Notes under the pieces: model-generated
What the model saw: the letters and a program-made list of their open reading frames with translations, nothing else
Database searches by the model: none
Told to the model about the DNA's origin: nothing
Shown here: positions 13,101-64,000 of the stretch, piece after piece
Position numbering within the stretch: the stretch's first letter is position 1
Layout of the letters: every line of letters begins with the position of its first letter
Translations under genes and position numbers: made by a program
Assembly: GCA_021292165.1 (NCBI GenBank)
Contig: CM037877.1
Location: 128,582,274 to 128,646,273 of the forward strand
Origin: Shinisaurus crocodilurus
Taxonomy: Eukaryota; Chordata; Lepidosauria; Squamata; Shinisauridae
DNA length: 64,000 nucleotides
Reading direction: 5' to 3'

Positions 13101-14553
13101 GCAGGGACTGGACCCAGCCCCTCCTCCCTTCACAAAGGCCATTCCATCCAACTGCCTCCAGTTTTGAACTTCATGCTCCACTGCCTTGTAGACTATGGTG
13201 ATAGTGACGAAGTTCAAAACTGAGATGTTTATATGGGCAAAGTTAAGACTGCACCACCCCCAAGCTAATTTCAGCATTCTTTGCCCAGAAAGTAGTGGAG
13301 ATCTTGCAGAGAGGACTCCCCATTGTCATCAGTATTGGGGTGAAGTAAGGAGTACAGGAGGGTTCAGGAGCAACATGTTTAGGCCCCACTATATGCTCAA
13401 TGATATAATCAGGAATACAATTAGACCTGAACTTTAGAATGGACATATTGAATCAACAACACACCTCATATTGAGGCTCAGTCCTGACAATATTGAGGCT
13501 CTGCTGGTGGGTGGTTTCTCTGGAAGGAGGAGGGGCAATCTGCTCTGGATGGGTCACACTCCCCCTGAAGAAGCAGGTGCACAGCCTGGAGGTACTCCTG
13601 GATCTATCATTGTCATTGGTGGTTCAGGTGGCCTCCATGGCACAGAGTGCCTTCTACCAGCTTTTGCTGGTAGCCCAGCTGCAACTCTATCTGGATGGGG
13701 ATAGCCTGGCATCACTAGCCCATGCTCTGGTAACCAGGGTGGATTAGATTTAAATCAATTTGGTTTAAATCACAATTTAAATCACAATTGAAAAATACTT
13801 GATTTAATCATGTGACACCCCCCCCCCCTTTTTGGACATTAGTTCTGGCCTAGTTGTTGTGAGCTGCTTTTGTGGTGTTCATTCTAGCCTGGGTGGGTGG
13901 TGGATACTTTCTGCGTGGTGGATGAATACTTTTCAAATTGCACTGATTCTCCCGCCCTCAATAGGATGCCCGTAATCTTCCGAGTTCAGAGGGTTATGGG
14001 CACCCACATAGGATGGGGCTGCCCGGATTGTAATCTGCTCCAGGAGTTTCAGCTGAAGAGCAGCTATCTACATGTGATATTCATCTGGCTGAGCAACAGA
14101 GTTTAAGAACAAGCTCAAAAGAGGAGTCCTGTTGGATCAGACCAAGGATCCATCTAGTCTGGACTGCCTCTGAACATGGAGGCTCCATTTACTTACCATA
14201 GTTAATAGCCACTGACAGACCTATCTTGCAAAACGCAACCCAGCAGCCCCCCCCCCCCCATACACAAGATATCTGACCTACTTTTCCCTTTCCCCTAAAG
14301 TATCCAAAGGGAAAGCGCTACGATATCAAGGTCATTAAGGGCACAATCCATGGAATACATAGGATTACACCCTAAGGTTTATAACATAGATCTCCACGCT
14401 ATAGTTTAGAAAATCCCCTAATGCTGTGATCCCCTGACTTGCCACAGCCCTACATACTAGTCCTCCAGCCCTGCTCTCAACGTCGCCGGTTCCTATCACG
14501 CAACACTACCTGTTCTCGATTTCCAGAGGCTCTGGAGCTTTCGCTTCCGTCAT
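3345..14553 (-). CDS. POLR3F: RNA polymerase III subunit F (RPC6/RPC39), exons 1-7 of a split gene
   Basis: This is the Pol III-specific subunit that, with RPC3 and RPC7, forms the initiation subcomplex contacting TFIIIB and helping open promoters; it acts in the nucleus. Seven coding exons splice in phase: 14510-14553, 12390-12507, 11618-11685, 11262-11329, 7019-7131, 4860-5003 and 3345-3452. They give 663 nt, or 221 codons, against about 316 residues in human. The first exons encode MTEAKAPEPLEIENR, LCHQFPHGITDQVIQN and GQLDLLRSSTGLLYRIK. Later exons encode IWSRDIRYKSNLPLTEINK, VYMLYNLQPDRSVTGGAW and NSSFASSHEVWKYISELGI. All closely match the vertebrate protein and its tandem winged-helix domains. 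The C-terminal ~95 residues, including the Fe-S-cluster cysteines of the family, lie left of the window. No disabling change is visible. Confidence 0.96.
3595..3760 (+). repeat. L2/CR1-like LINE 3' tail
   Basis: An AT-rich stretch ends in GTCACCTTGAGTGCC, GTGGTATACAAATTTAATAAA. This is the form of 3' untranslated end shared by reptile L2-type LINEs and the SINEs that borrow it. It has no coding content. Confidence 0.6.
3761..3850. mobile_element. Short palindromic MITE (GCAATCCTATAC family)
   Basis: It begins GGCTGCAATCCTATACAC and ends with the imperfect inverse, TTTATAGGATTGTGC, about 90 bp apart. The inner part is the CACTTAC...GTAAG-type stem. At least six relatives occur at 15.4-20.2 kb. 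Confidence 0.7.
4135..4390. repeat. TG/TA-rich microsatellite
   Basis: Long runs of GT with interspersed GTAT and CTAT occur in an intron of POLR3F. The Cys/Val/Tyr-rich open frames across it are repeat artefacts. Confidence 0.9.
4860..5003 (-). CDS. POLR3F: POLR3F coding exon 6
   Basis: 48 codons, phase 0 at both ends, with acceptor TTCAATAG and donor AAG|GTAAGT. It encodes ASKKKVYMLYNLQPDRS, GGAWYSDQDFESEFVEVL and NQQCFKFLQTK, nearly identical to the mammalian segment that follows the second winged helix. Confidence 0.96.
5730..6150 (+). mobile_element. Penelope-like terminal repeat (ribozyme-like motif)
   Basis: The stretch from CTCCAGTTTTGCTAATATAAAG to TGCTCCTAATAAAGG recurs in altered form at 27874-28510. 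At 6061-6096 it carries GCCTGATGA, a GAGTTCT/AGAACTC hairpin, then AAAAGCTTGC. That arrangement resembles the CUGAUGA-stem-GAAA core of the hammerhead ribozymes reported in Penelope-like elements. The family assignment is inference. Confidence 0.5.
6441..6820. mobile_element. Foldback MITE
   Basis: The two ends are inverted copies: GGCCAGTTCACAAGTAATGG at the left, and the complement of TGCCATTACATGCCACCCAGG-type sequence at the right. Inner arms (GTTGCTCCATGATGTG / CACATCATTGAGCAAC) continue the stem to a centre near 6630. There is no coding content. Confidence 0.75.
7019..7131 (-). CDS. POLR3F: POLR3F coding exon 5
   Basis: 113 nt, entered with one carried-over base and ending in phase 0 at GTA GCA|GTGAGT. 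It encodes (G)IWSRDIRYKSNLPL, TEINKILKNLESKKLIK and AVKSVA, the second winged helix of RPC6. The acceptor has a T-run before CAG. Confidence 0.96.
7320..9500 (+). mobile_element. Degenerate L1/Tx1-like LINE
   Basis: An old plus-strand copy. An endonuclease remnant begins near 7405 (MGGDFNEILDPLLDRSTPTR) and continues near 7510-7690 (GLIAWRILHPGERGYTF, WIDYVLVSSSLL, DHDPI). RT traces follow near 8300-8520 (SLDAEKAFDKI, RNQTGMPTFSFDI). A C-terminal open stretch at 8660-9244 has a Cys-rich segment (WWCNAANASFKHMFWQC). The element ends in an A-rich tail near 9495-9530. Many stops and frameshifts show it is inactive. It sits in the intron between POLR3F exons 5 and 4, antisense to that gene. Confidence 0.75.
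10014..10282. mobile_element. MITE with ACCGTATTTTTCGCTCC ends
   Basis: The left end is ACCGTATTTTTCGCTCC ATAAGACGCAC. The right end is the inverse (GTGCGTCTTATGGAGCGAAAAATAGTGGT-type), and both termini contain CATAAGACGCAC units. The GC-rich core (CTGGTCCGGAAGAGCGG, GGCGGGGGAAGCCCC, CAGCTGA) is the unit that is tandemly amplified at 62341-63706. It is a non-autonomous DNA transposon of unassigned superfamily. Confidence 0.8.
10560..10981 (-). mobile_element. Solo LTR (probable)
   Basis: On the minus strand it starts TGTCATGCCCCTGCCC, has a TATA-like TTATAAAAAC, a GA-rich transcribed part and an AATAAA-type signal (AAATAAAC). It ends near GGCAGCGGAGGAGC. No coding region adjoins it, so I call a solo LTR; the left boundary is uncertain. 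Confidence 0.5.
11262..11329 (-). CDS. POLR3F: POLR3F coding exon 4
   Basis: 68 nt, entered with two carried-over bases and leaving one. The acceptor is CTCTTGCAG and the donor AAAG|GTAGTG. It encodes (G)KMKGSDNQEKLVYQ and IIEDAGNK, the linker leading into the second winged helix. Confidence 0.95.
11618..11685 (-). CDS. POLR3F: POLR3F coding exon 3
   Basis: 68 nt, entered in phase 0 and leaving two bases. The acceptor is TCTTTTAG and the donor CTGG|GTATGC. It encodes GQLDLLRSSTGLLYRIKE and SQNTG, the end of the first winged helix. Confidence 0.95.
12348..12390 (-). repeat. Duplicated 5' splice site of POLR3F exon 2
   Basis: A 19-bp segment containing the GTAAGAATTTCCC donor occurs at 12372-12390 and again at 12348-12366 (period 24 bp). 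Both copies have a full GTAAG donor. Use of the second would extend the exon by 24 nt, eight sense codons with no stop. Confidence 0.85.
12390..12507 (-). CDS. POLR3F: POLR3F coding exon 2
   Basis: 118 nt, entered with two carried-over bases and ending at the ATG codon of LLSM in phase 0. It encodes (R)IIELCHQFPHGITDQ, VIQNDMPNMEAQQR and AMAINRLLSM, the first winged helix. The acceptor is TTTGCCCAG. See the duplicated donor at its 3' edge. Confidence 0.96.
12508..13454. other. POLR3F intron stretch, no gene recognised
   Basis: It begins with an A-rich segment (about 12560-12745) that looks like an antisense L2-type 3' tail. Unclassified sequence with scattered Pro/Cys-rich open frames follows, none with a recognisable domain. 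Confidence 0.4.
13455..13745 (+). mobile_element. L2 LINE fragment, ORF2 C-terminal part
   Basis: The frame starting near 13493 reads LPLKKQVHSLEVLLDLSLSL, VQVASMAQSAFYQLLLV and AQLQLYLDGDSLASLAHAL. This is the characteristic segment after the RT domain in vertebrate L2 elements. It is truncated on both sides. Confidence 0.8.
14510..14553 (-). CDS. POLR3F: POLR3F coding exon 1 with start codon
   Basis: The ATG is at 14553-14551 in the context AAAGCC-type/TGCC ATGACG. It encodes MTEAKAPEPLEIEN, with the donor GAACAG|GTAGTG at 14509. The start fits the human N-terminus (MAEVKV...EIENR), and the GC-rich bidirectional promoter lies directly upstream. Confidence 0.93.
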
Positions 14554-14611
14554 GGCAAAAAAAGATATGCTGCAAACAGAAAGAAAGCTTCAGCTAAGAG
14601 ACGCGCGCGGA

Positions 14612-14619
14612 TGACGTCA
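14612..14619. promoter_or_regulatory. CRE (CREB/ATF site)
   Basis: Exact palindrome TGACGTCA, about 60 bp upstream of the POLR3F start codon. Confidence 0.7.
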
Positions 14620-14641
14620 ACGGCAAGCGCCTGAGACTGAA

Positions 14642-14655
14642 GTTGCCATGGAGAC
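14642..14655. promoter_or_regulatory. RFX X-box-like motif
   Basis: GTTGCCATGGAGAC matches the X-box form GTNRCC-N2-RGYAAC/GTHNYYATRRNAAC with one mismatch in the right half-site. RFX factors drive ciliary genes, and DZANK1 is a ciliary-base protein. Confidence 0.55.
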
Positions 14656-15183
14656 GGAGGCGGGTGCGGGCTATCCCTATTCTGTAGCGTCCTCTGGCTC
14701 CTGTCTAGTAACCGGGTAGCGATGAGTCAAGAAAGAATAACAAAACAAACTATTCTTGCCTGGGTGAAGGGGAGAGAAAAGAAGAAATAAGCAGAAGGAG
14801 AAAGAGCCTCAAGGGGAAGGTCGAGAGCTTCTCAGGATAGTTATTTTTGTTTAACAGATTTCTATCCTGTCCTTTTCCCTCCAACTAAGGGGTTAATTCC
14901 CATATTGTCCTCGCAGCAGTCTTGTGAGGTAGATTAGGCTAAGGCCTAGTTCTCATTGATGTAGTAAAGTTCCATTAGTTGACTAAGCCATTCCTGGTAA
15001 GCATCATAAATAATGGTTTTATGTGCAAGTGTCCTGTGGTAGATTATCTTTGGTAGATGAGTTGTCCTGACTGAGTTCCTAAAAAATTCCTGTGATGATT
15101 TGGTCTTGCAAGAGGATTGTACGGTGCATTTTTCTAAATTCCATATCTCATGAAATATAACACAAAAGAGTTAATTTTTATGA

Positions 15184-15188
15184 GGGTT

Positions 15189-15219
<31 letters not shown>

Positions 15220-15222
15220 AAG
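15184..15222. repeat. GT microsatellite
   Basis: TATATGTG followed by a run of GT dinucleotides. Confidence 0.9.
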
Positions 15223-15235
15223 ATTTAATGTAACT

Positions 15236-15466
15236 TATCCCTAAGAACAGCCTCTATACCAGAGCACTGGGAAGCAGCCAACCTAACACCAATTTTTTAA
15301 AAATGGGATTTATAGGAGAGGTTACTGGCTTAATGTCTGTTCTGGGTAAATTGGTGGAAAGTATTATTAAAGATAAAATGAGCAAGTATATAGAACAACA
15401 AATGTTGCTGATGAAGAATTAACATGGTTTCTGCAAAGGTAAGTCCTGACTCACTAACCTTTTATG
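15236..15466 (+). mobile_element. CR1 LINE fragment (RT start)
   Basis: The translation gives PEHWEAANLTPIF, then after a frameshift LGKLVESIIKDKMSKYI-like sequence. This is the CR1 reverse-transcriptase segment around the NYRPVSL region. It is short and degenerate. Confidence 0.65.
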
Positions 15467-15557
15467 GTGCAATCCTTTGTTTGTCTACTCAGAATAAGCC
15501 TCACTGAGTTCAGTGTGGCTTACTCTCATGTAAGTGTGTATAGGATTGCAGTCTTAG
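15466..15557. mobile_element. Short palindromic MITE
   Basis: GGTGCAATCC...GTGTATAGGATTGCAG ends, same family as 3761-3850. Confidence 0.7.
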
Positions 15558-15654
15558 AGTTTTTTTTAAGAGTGTTTTTAAAACTTTATTTTAATTAAAA
15601 TATATTGCAAAACAACAAAGAACAACTTTATGACAAAAACACACTAAGTGACTA

Positions 15655-15776
15655 AGGGCACAAGCCTATGACATGTTTAGACAGAAAAAAGTTCTACAAC
15701 TCCCAGCATGCCCCAGCCGGGCATGCTGGGAGTTGTAGGACCTTTTTCTGTCTACGCATGCATAGGATTGCACCTT
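15655..15776. mobile_element. Hairpin MITE with CTACAACTCCCAGCATGCC arms
   Basis: The arms 15679-15714 and 15719-15753 are near-perfect inverted copies (ACAACTCCCAGCATGCCCC / GGGCATGCTGGGAGTTGT) around a 4-base turn. They are flanked by the GCACAAGCCTATG/CATAGGATTGCACC ends of the same MITE class. Confidence 0.8.
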
Positions 15777-16477
15777 AAATACATTTTTTTAAAGATCTGT
15801 CTATATTCTACAATATGTCACATAACTTACAAATTATTCAGCTTTTAGCAATTTCCGCCTGTCTTGGTGTGTTAATTTCTCTGACAAAGGAACCTGCCTT
15901 ACTCCCAGCTGTGAATATTATAACCCATGGCATTTCCCCAATGTTTAGCAATTTCCAGCCTCGCTTGCACATGGGAACATATCCACCACAACTGAAAAAT
16001 GAGCCACTCCAACATAGGGCATATAGTCCTGGACCTTCCATAAACTCCAGTAAAACAATAGATGTGCAGAGGATCTTGAAGCATGTATGTGTTTCAAGCC
16101 CGTGTAGGAACACATTTAATGCCTAAGTAGCAAATATGGTCAGGAATTATTTTGCCCAGATTAGGCTGGTGTGCCAGTTGCAGCTATTCCTGAAGAGAGC
16201 TAATCTGGCCACTGTCACTCATGATTTAGATCGGGGAGGGCAACCTTCTTTCTGTCTAGGGCTGTATTTCCTTGTGGGTCAGGGGCTGCATGTTAGCGGT
16301 GGGTGTGGTAAAAGCCAATGGTGAGCAGGACCAGAGTTAAATGTGGGTGGGTTGCCCCTTTTCTCTTCCTGCCACTCCCTTTTCTTTCTCTCCCTCTTCC
16401 TTCTTTCCCAGCAGGCTGCTCTTGTCAGAGGTCTGGAATGAACCCACCCCTGATTAAACTGTGTCACATATGATTTG

Positions 16478-16567
16478 GACTAGAATCCTAAACACACTCA
16501 CTATGGAGTAAGACTCAGTGAACACAGTAGGACTTACTTCCAAGTCAATATGCATAGGATTGCACTG
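16478..16567. mobile_element. Short palindromic MITE
   Basis: GACTAGAATCCTAAACAC...ATGCATAGGATTGCACTG ends, same family as 3761-3850. Confidence 0.65.
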
Positions 16568-17110
16568 TTGTTATATCCAGGTTGGATTACTGCAATCTAC
16601 TTTACATAGGAGTGCCTTGAAGGGTGATTGGAAATTTTGTATGGTGCATAATGCAGCAGTGAAAGTCTTGACTGGGGCAACTGAAAGACAATGCAATTCT
16701 GCTATTACACCAACTGGTTTATTTCCAGAGTCCAAATCAAGGTGCTGGTTATTACCTTTAAAACTCTGAACAGTTTAGGACCAGAAAATATTCTGGCTTC
16801 TTTCTCCTATACAATTCTGCCCAACTGCAGGCCCTGCTTCGTGTACCCCTGCAGATGCAGTGGGTGGGTATGTGAGACAGTTCCTTCTTCCCTAGGCTTT
16901 GAAATTTCTTGCCTCAAAAGGTTCATGTCTCCCCCTCCTTGATGCCATTCAATAATTTGCTAAGGACTATACTGTTTCATAGGGCTTTTGGACTTCGACT
17001 TTCCCTGCATAACACTGAGCCTGTGCTGTTTCTATTTTGATCTGTGTACTGTTTTTAATTGATACATCATTATTTTAATGATAATGGACATTTTTTAAAT
17101 GGAACAGAGG
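16565..17110 (+). mobile_element. L2 LINE 3' part
   Basis: Degenerate L2 ORF2 C-terminus: GLLQSTL, then VHNAAVKVLTGATER and IKVLVITFKTLNSLGPE. These are the signatures of the segment after the RT domain. An AT-rich 3' end follows near 17040-17110. Confidence 0.75.
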
Positions 17111-17206
17111 GTGTGGTGTATGAATATTTTAATATATAAACACATGTGCTGAAATTTCAGTTTGATGAGGAAGATCTGTAGCAGTAAATTTATCTTCCAG
17201 TTCTTT

Positions 17207-17297
17207 GGTTACAATCCTATACACTTACCTTGGGAGTAAGTCCCATGGAACTCACTGGGTCTTACTTCTAAATATGCTTGCATATGATCGCACTGTT
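17207..17297. mobile_element. Short palindromic MITE
   Basis: TTACAATCCTATACACTTAC...GATCGCACTGTT ends, same family as 3761-3850. Confidence 0.65.
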
Positions 17298-17370
17298 AAT
17301 CATGGGAACAAAAAATAATCGGAGCATGATTCATTCATAGCAGTTAAAATCCCATTGATTTTAGTTACTT

Positions 17371-17462
17371 GCAGCACAATCCTATACATGTCTACTCAGA
17401 AGTAAGGCTCATTTAATCAATGGGACTTACTCTTAAGTAAATTGGTATATGATTGCAGCCTA
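17371..17462. mobile_element. Short palindromic MITE
   Basis: GCACAATCCTATACATG...ATGATTGCAGCC ends, same family as 3761-3850. Confidence 0.65.
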
Positions 17463-17618
17463 AAGTATATGCTTAGGTCTCCTATTTAAACTCAATTTTA
17501 TTTTAACATTGACTGGATTGTACCCTTACATATTTGGGGGGGGGGTGTCTCTGTCTCTGTATCTGCACTCTGCTAATAATTTCAGACTTGCTTCTTTGTC
17601 CAGAAAATTATTATGTGA

Positions 17619-17621
17619 TGA

Positions 17622-17664
<43 letters not shown>
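17619..17664. repeat. ATT trinucleotide microsatellite
   Basis: About fifteen ATT/TTA units immediately upstream of a SINE. Confidence 0.9.
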
Positions 17665-17845
17665 GACTGCAGCTCAGTGGTAGAGCAGATTATTTGTATG
17701 CAGAAGGTCCCAGGTCCCTGATATCTCCAGGTGGAAAAAATCCTGGCTGAACCCCTGGAGAGCTACTGCCAGTCATTGTCAACAATACTGGACTAGTTGA
17801 ACAAATGGCTTGACTTGGTATATGGTAGCTTCCTATGTCCCTATG
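17665..17845 (+). mobile_element. tRNA-derived SINE
   Basis: The head GCAGCTCAGTGGTAGAGCA-like region carries the tRNA A-box, with the B-box region GGTCCCAGGTCCCTG. It resembles tRNA-Ala but cannot fold as a gene. The body ends TATATGGTAGCTTCCTATGT. A minus-strand relative lies at 55864-55995. Confidence 0.75.
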
Positions 17846-17939
17846 TTGTATTGGCCCAAGCAAGTGAAGCTTGCATTGTTGAGCATTAATATTTGCACAC
17901 TGGAATCCTACACTTTTCTCTTCTGTAATAAGTCCCATT

Positions 17940-18283
17940 GACCTGGTTCACACATCACACTGAATTCCTGGGTTGTTTAACCCAGTATCCTGGGTTCTGG
18001 GGAAGAGCTAAGCAACAAGCAAGCTGCCTCCCGCACGGTTGTTGTTTCCACTTTCAATTAACAACCCAGAGTTAAACCAGCAGCAAACCATAGGCGATTG
18101 TTGGGCTAACTCTGGGTTGTTTAACCCATTATCAGCCCAGAGTTGCCGTGTTTGCATGTCATGAAACAAGCCAGGAATGACAAGCCTAGGGGAGGCAGCA
18201 GGCTCGTCACTTCGCTCATCCTCAGCAATTCCTGGATTAAAGAACCCAGGAATTGCAGCATGACTTGTGAACTGGCCCGTTGA
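17940..18283. mobile_element. Foldback MITE (TTCACA...CCTGGGTT ends)
   Basis: The left end CCTGGTTCACACATCACAC and TTCCTGGGTTGTTTAACC are mirrored by TTAAAGAACCCAGGAATTG and GACTTGTGAACTGGCC at the right. Further inverted copies (ACAACCCAGAGTTAAACC / AACTCTGGGTTGTTTAACC) lie inside. Confidence 0.8.
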
Positions 18284-18430
18284 CTTCAGTGGATTTATTC
18301 CCAGATAAGTGAATATAGAACTGCATCCTCAATCTCTTTCTTTGAGTAGATTTACATATATATTTGTTACTGCACTCCTATGTTTAAAATAATAATGTGT
18401 TTTTTGCCTTTTAAAAAGCTAAATCTGTAG

Positions 18431-61618
<43,188 letters not shown>

Positions 61619-61724
61619 GTAAAGTTTCAATAGCAATCCAATAGTCTGTGCTACTGTTATGAATAAATGAGTCTTTCCATTAATACATTTGCCAAAGGTC
61701 TGTTACCCAAAAAACATCTTTAAT

Positions 61725-62255
61725 CCATGACTTAATCCTGGATGAGGGTGCGGACCTGGCATGTATTACAGAGACCTGGCTGGACAGGGCCGCTGCTCCA
61801 ACTCTTGGGGTCTTGTGTACGCCTGGGTTTACGTATGCCCAGCAACCGAGGACTGGAGGAGGGGGAGTGGCTATTATCTACCGGGAGTCCTTGGTCCTTA
61901 CCAGACTCCCTCTCCGGGAAACCAAGTTTATCGAGTGCATGTACTGGAGGTTGGGTCCAAAGGGCAGTCTGGGGATCCTGCTCGTGTACCGTCCACCCCA
62001 CTGCACGTCAGACTCCCTGGCCGAGGTGCTAGAGGTGGTCTCCGATGTGCGTGTGCTGTTCCCCAGGCTATTGGTGCTGGGGTACTTCAACATACACTTG
62101 GAGGCTGCCATCATGGGGGCACCTCGGGACTTCATGGAGACCATGGCTTCCTGGGACCTGCACCCTGTATCAACTGGACCTACCCATGTAGCCGGTCATG
62201 TGCTAGACTTGGTTTTTGTTTCCGGAGAGGGAGGAAATGATCTGGAAATCAGGGG
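61725..62255 (+). mobile_element. L2 LINE, endonuclease part
   Basis: Frame: LILDEGADLACITETWLDRA, GGGGVAIIYRESLVLTRLP, LLVYRPPHCTSDSLAEVLE, LVLGYFNIHLE (usually GDFNIH) and VAGHVLDLVFVSGEGGNDLEI. This is an L2-type APE endonuclease, largely open. It is cut at 62255 by a MITE and resumes at 63707. Confidence 0.87.
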
Positions 62256-63137
62256 TACCGCATTTTTCGCCCCATAAGACGCACCGGACCATAAGACGCA
62301 CTTACCATATGGTACCAAAAAAAAAAAATTTTTTTTTAATCAGCTGTTCCGTGGGGAATCAGCTGAGAGGCGCCCTGCCCAGGAGGCCTCCGCTCTTCCG
62401 GACCAGCAGAGGAAAGTAAAATAAAAATAATAATTAATAATAATAATAATAATAATTTTAAAACAATCAGCTGTTCCGTGGGGAATCAGCTGAGAGGCGG
62501 GGGCTTCCCCCACCCTGCCCAGGAGTCCTCCGCTCTTCCGGACCAGAAGAGGAAAGTAAAAAAATAAAAATAAAATAATAATAATAATAATAATAATTTT
62601 ATTTTTAAAAAAATCAGCTGTTCCACGGGGAATCAGCTGAGAGGCGGGGGCTTCCCCCGCCATGCCCAGGAGTCCTCCGCTCTTCCGGACCAGCAGAGGA
62701 AAGTAAAAAAATAAAAATAAAATAATAATAATAATAATAATTTTATTTTTTAAAAAATCAGCTGTTCCACGGGGAATCAGCTGAGAGGCGGGGGCTTCCC
62801 CCGCCATGCCCAGGAGTCCTCCGCTCTTCCGGACCAGAAGAGGAAAGTAAAAAAATAAAAATAAAATAATAATAATAATAATAATTTTATTTTTTTTTAA
62901 ATCAGCTGTTCCACGGGGAATCAGCTGAGAGGCGGGGGCTTCCCCCGCCCTGCCCAGGAGTCCTCCGTTCTTCCGGACCAGCAGAGGAAAGTTAAAAAAT
63001 AAAATAAAATAATAATAATAATAATAATTTTATTTTTTTTAAAATCAGCTGTTCCACGGGGAATCAGCTGAGAGGCGAGGGCTTCCCCCGCCATGCCCAG
63101 GAGTCCTCCGCTCTTCCGGACCACCAGAGGAAAGTAA

Positions 63138-63173
<36 letters not shown>

Positions 63174-63429
63174 TTTATTTTTAAAAAAATCAGCTGTTCC
63201 ACGGGGAATCAGCTGAGAGGCAGGGGCTTCCCCCGCCCTGCCCAGGAGTCCTCCGTTCTTCCGGACCAGCAGAGGAAAGTTAAAAAATAAAATAAATAAT
63301 AATAATAATAATAATAATAATTTTATTTTTTTTAAATCAGCTGTTCCACGGGGAATCAGCTGAGAGGCAGGGGCTTCCCCCGCCATGCCCAGGAGTCCCC
63401 CGCTCTTCCGGACCACCAGAGGAAAGTAA

Positions 63430-63483
<54 letters not shown>

Positions 63484-63706
63484 TTTATTTTTAAAAAATC
63501 AGCTGTTCCACGGGGAATCAGCTGAGAGGCAGGGGCTTCCCCCGCCCTGCCCAGGAGTCCTCCGCTCTTCTGGACCAGCAGAGGAAAGTTTAAAAAAAAA
63601 AAATTTTTTTTTTTAAAAATCAGCTGTTCCGCGGGAATGAGCTGTTTGGCGGGGGCTTCCCCCACCCTGCCCAGGAGTCCTCCGCTCTGGACCAGCAGAG
63701 GAAAGT
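62256..63706. repeat. MITE expanded into a ten-unit minisatellite
   Basis: The left end TACCGCATTTTTCGCCCCAT with ATAAGACGCACC is the terminus of the 10014-10282 MITE family, in inverse orientation. Ten units follow, starting at 62341, 62468, 62615, 62759, 62903, 63046, 63191, 63338, 63500 and 63621. Each holds CAGCTGTTCC, GGGGAATCAGCTGAGAGGC, CTTCCCCCGCC-TGCCCAGGAG, CTCCGCTCTTCCGGACCA, GAGGAAAGT and a variable AAT run. The right MITE terminus is absent. Confidence 0.9.
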
Positions 63707-64000
63707 TATGGATCCGGATGGATTCCTGAACGCGCTTGGGGAACTGGAGCACGCAAACGGTAGCTCGTTCGAGACCCTGGTGGATGACTGGAATGCTGCA
63801 ATCACCAGGGAATTAGACGAAGTTGCCCCGAAGCGCCCTCTTCACCTGAACAGAACTCGCACAGCACCTTGGTTTACTCCATCGCTGCGAGCTCTGAAGC
63901 GGGAGGTGAGAAGGATAGAGCGCTGATGGCGTAAATTCCACTCTGAAGACGATCGGACACAATGTGTCTGCGGAGTGCTGCCCCAGGAGGCTGTTCCAAG
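63707..64000 (+). mobile_element. L2 LINE, continuation after the MITE
   Basis: MDPDGFLNALGELEHANGSS, FETLVDDWNAAITRELDEVA, NRTRTAPWFTPSLRALKREV and RRIER are the L2 linker between endonuclease and RT. A stop follows at 63924. It runs to the window edge. Confidence 0.87.

Larger units (their letters stand above)
14554..14760. promoter_or_regulatory. Bidirectional POLR3F/DZANK1 promoter
   Basis: A GC/CpG-rich, TATA-less stretch lies between the POLR3F start codon and the divergent DZANK1 gene. It holds a perfect CRE (TGACGTCA, 14612-14619), an X-box-like site (14642-14655) and a GGAGGCGGG segment. DZANK1 must have a non-coding first exon hereabouts, because its first coding exon starts only 6 nt before the ATG; I cannot fix that exon's boundaries. 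Confidence 0.75.

Noticed and set aside
17665..17740. tRNA gene
   Set aside because: A- and B-box-like segments are present but the acceptor and anticodon stems do not pair, and the sequence continues into a SINE body found again at 55864-55995.
62341..63706. Regular repeats with spacing near 145 bp, considered as a CRISPR-like array
   Set aside because: The units are whole-length tandem copies with microsatellite runs between them, not short repeats with unique spacers, and the genome is a vertebrate.
62340..63752. Leu/Ile-rich open frames of 93-235 codons on the minus strand
   Set aside because: They are translations of the minisatellite and its AAT runs, with each repeat giving the same peptide.

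Overview
The window is vertebrate nuclear DNA, almost certainly from a squamate reptile (a lizard is my best guess). It has split genes with GT-AG introns and a repeat mix typical of squamates: L2, CR1, L1 and Penelope-like elements, DIRS tyrosine-recombinase retrotransposons, hAT and mariner MITEs, and 5S- and tRNA-derived SINEs. There is no bacterial-style gene organisation.

Two host genes are arranged head to head. POLR3F (RPC6/RPC39 subunit of RNA polymerase III) is on the minus strand. Exons 1-7 lie between 14553 and 3345, every splice junction keeps phase, and 221 codons are visible; the last exons lie left of the window. DZANK1 (a ciliary/dynein-linked protein named for double zinc ribbons and ankyrin repeats) is on the plus strand. 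Eleven exons lie between 18431 and 61618, giving 414 codons in one continuous phase; the ankyrin exons lie to the right. The same two genes are adjacent and divergent in human. The shared promoter (about 14554-14760) has a perfect CRE and a near-consensus RFX X-box, which fits a ciliary gene.

The main gene-level anomaly is that the exons for the DZANK1 zinc ribbons are not where they should be. The exon ending at 36409 and the exon starting at 36733 flank that segment in the known protein, but only 323 bp separate them. The two exons still join in phase. A perfect 30-bp direct repeat abuts the second exon.

The rest is intronic repeat DNA. 1-2110: a non-LTR retrotransposon, with a ~98% identical 5'-truncated relative at 58140-59414. 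7.3-9.5 kb: an old L1/Tx1-like relic. 15-20 kb: a cluster of short palindromic MITEs. 21.3-26.9 kb: a near-full-length L1 with target-site duplications. 27.9-30.6 kb: two foldback elements. 37.3-45.9 kb: a nested composite, in which a hAT-type element with a perfect 8-bp TSD encloses a CpG-rich block, a SINE fragment, a whole DIRS element and a GC-rich mariner MITE. 48-57 kb: L1, SINE, Penelope (GIY-YIG), L2, CR1 and second-DIRS fragments. 61.7-64 kb: an L2 copy split by a MITE whose core has expanded into a ten-unit minisatellite.

All calls come from reading the sequence and from remembered family features. No database search was run.
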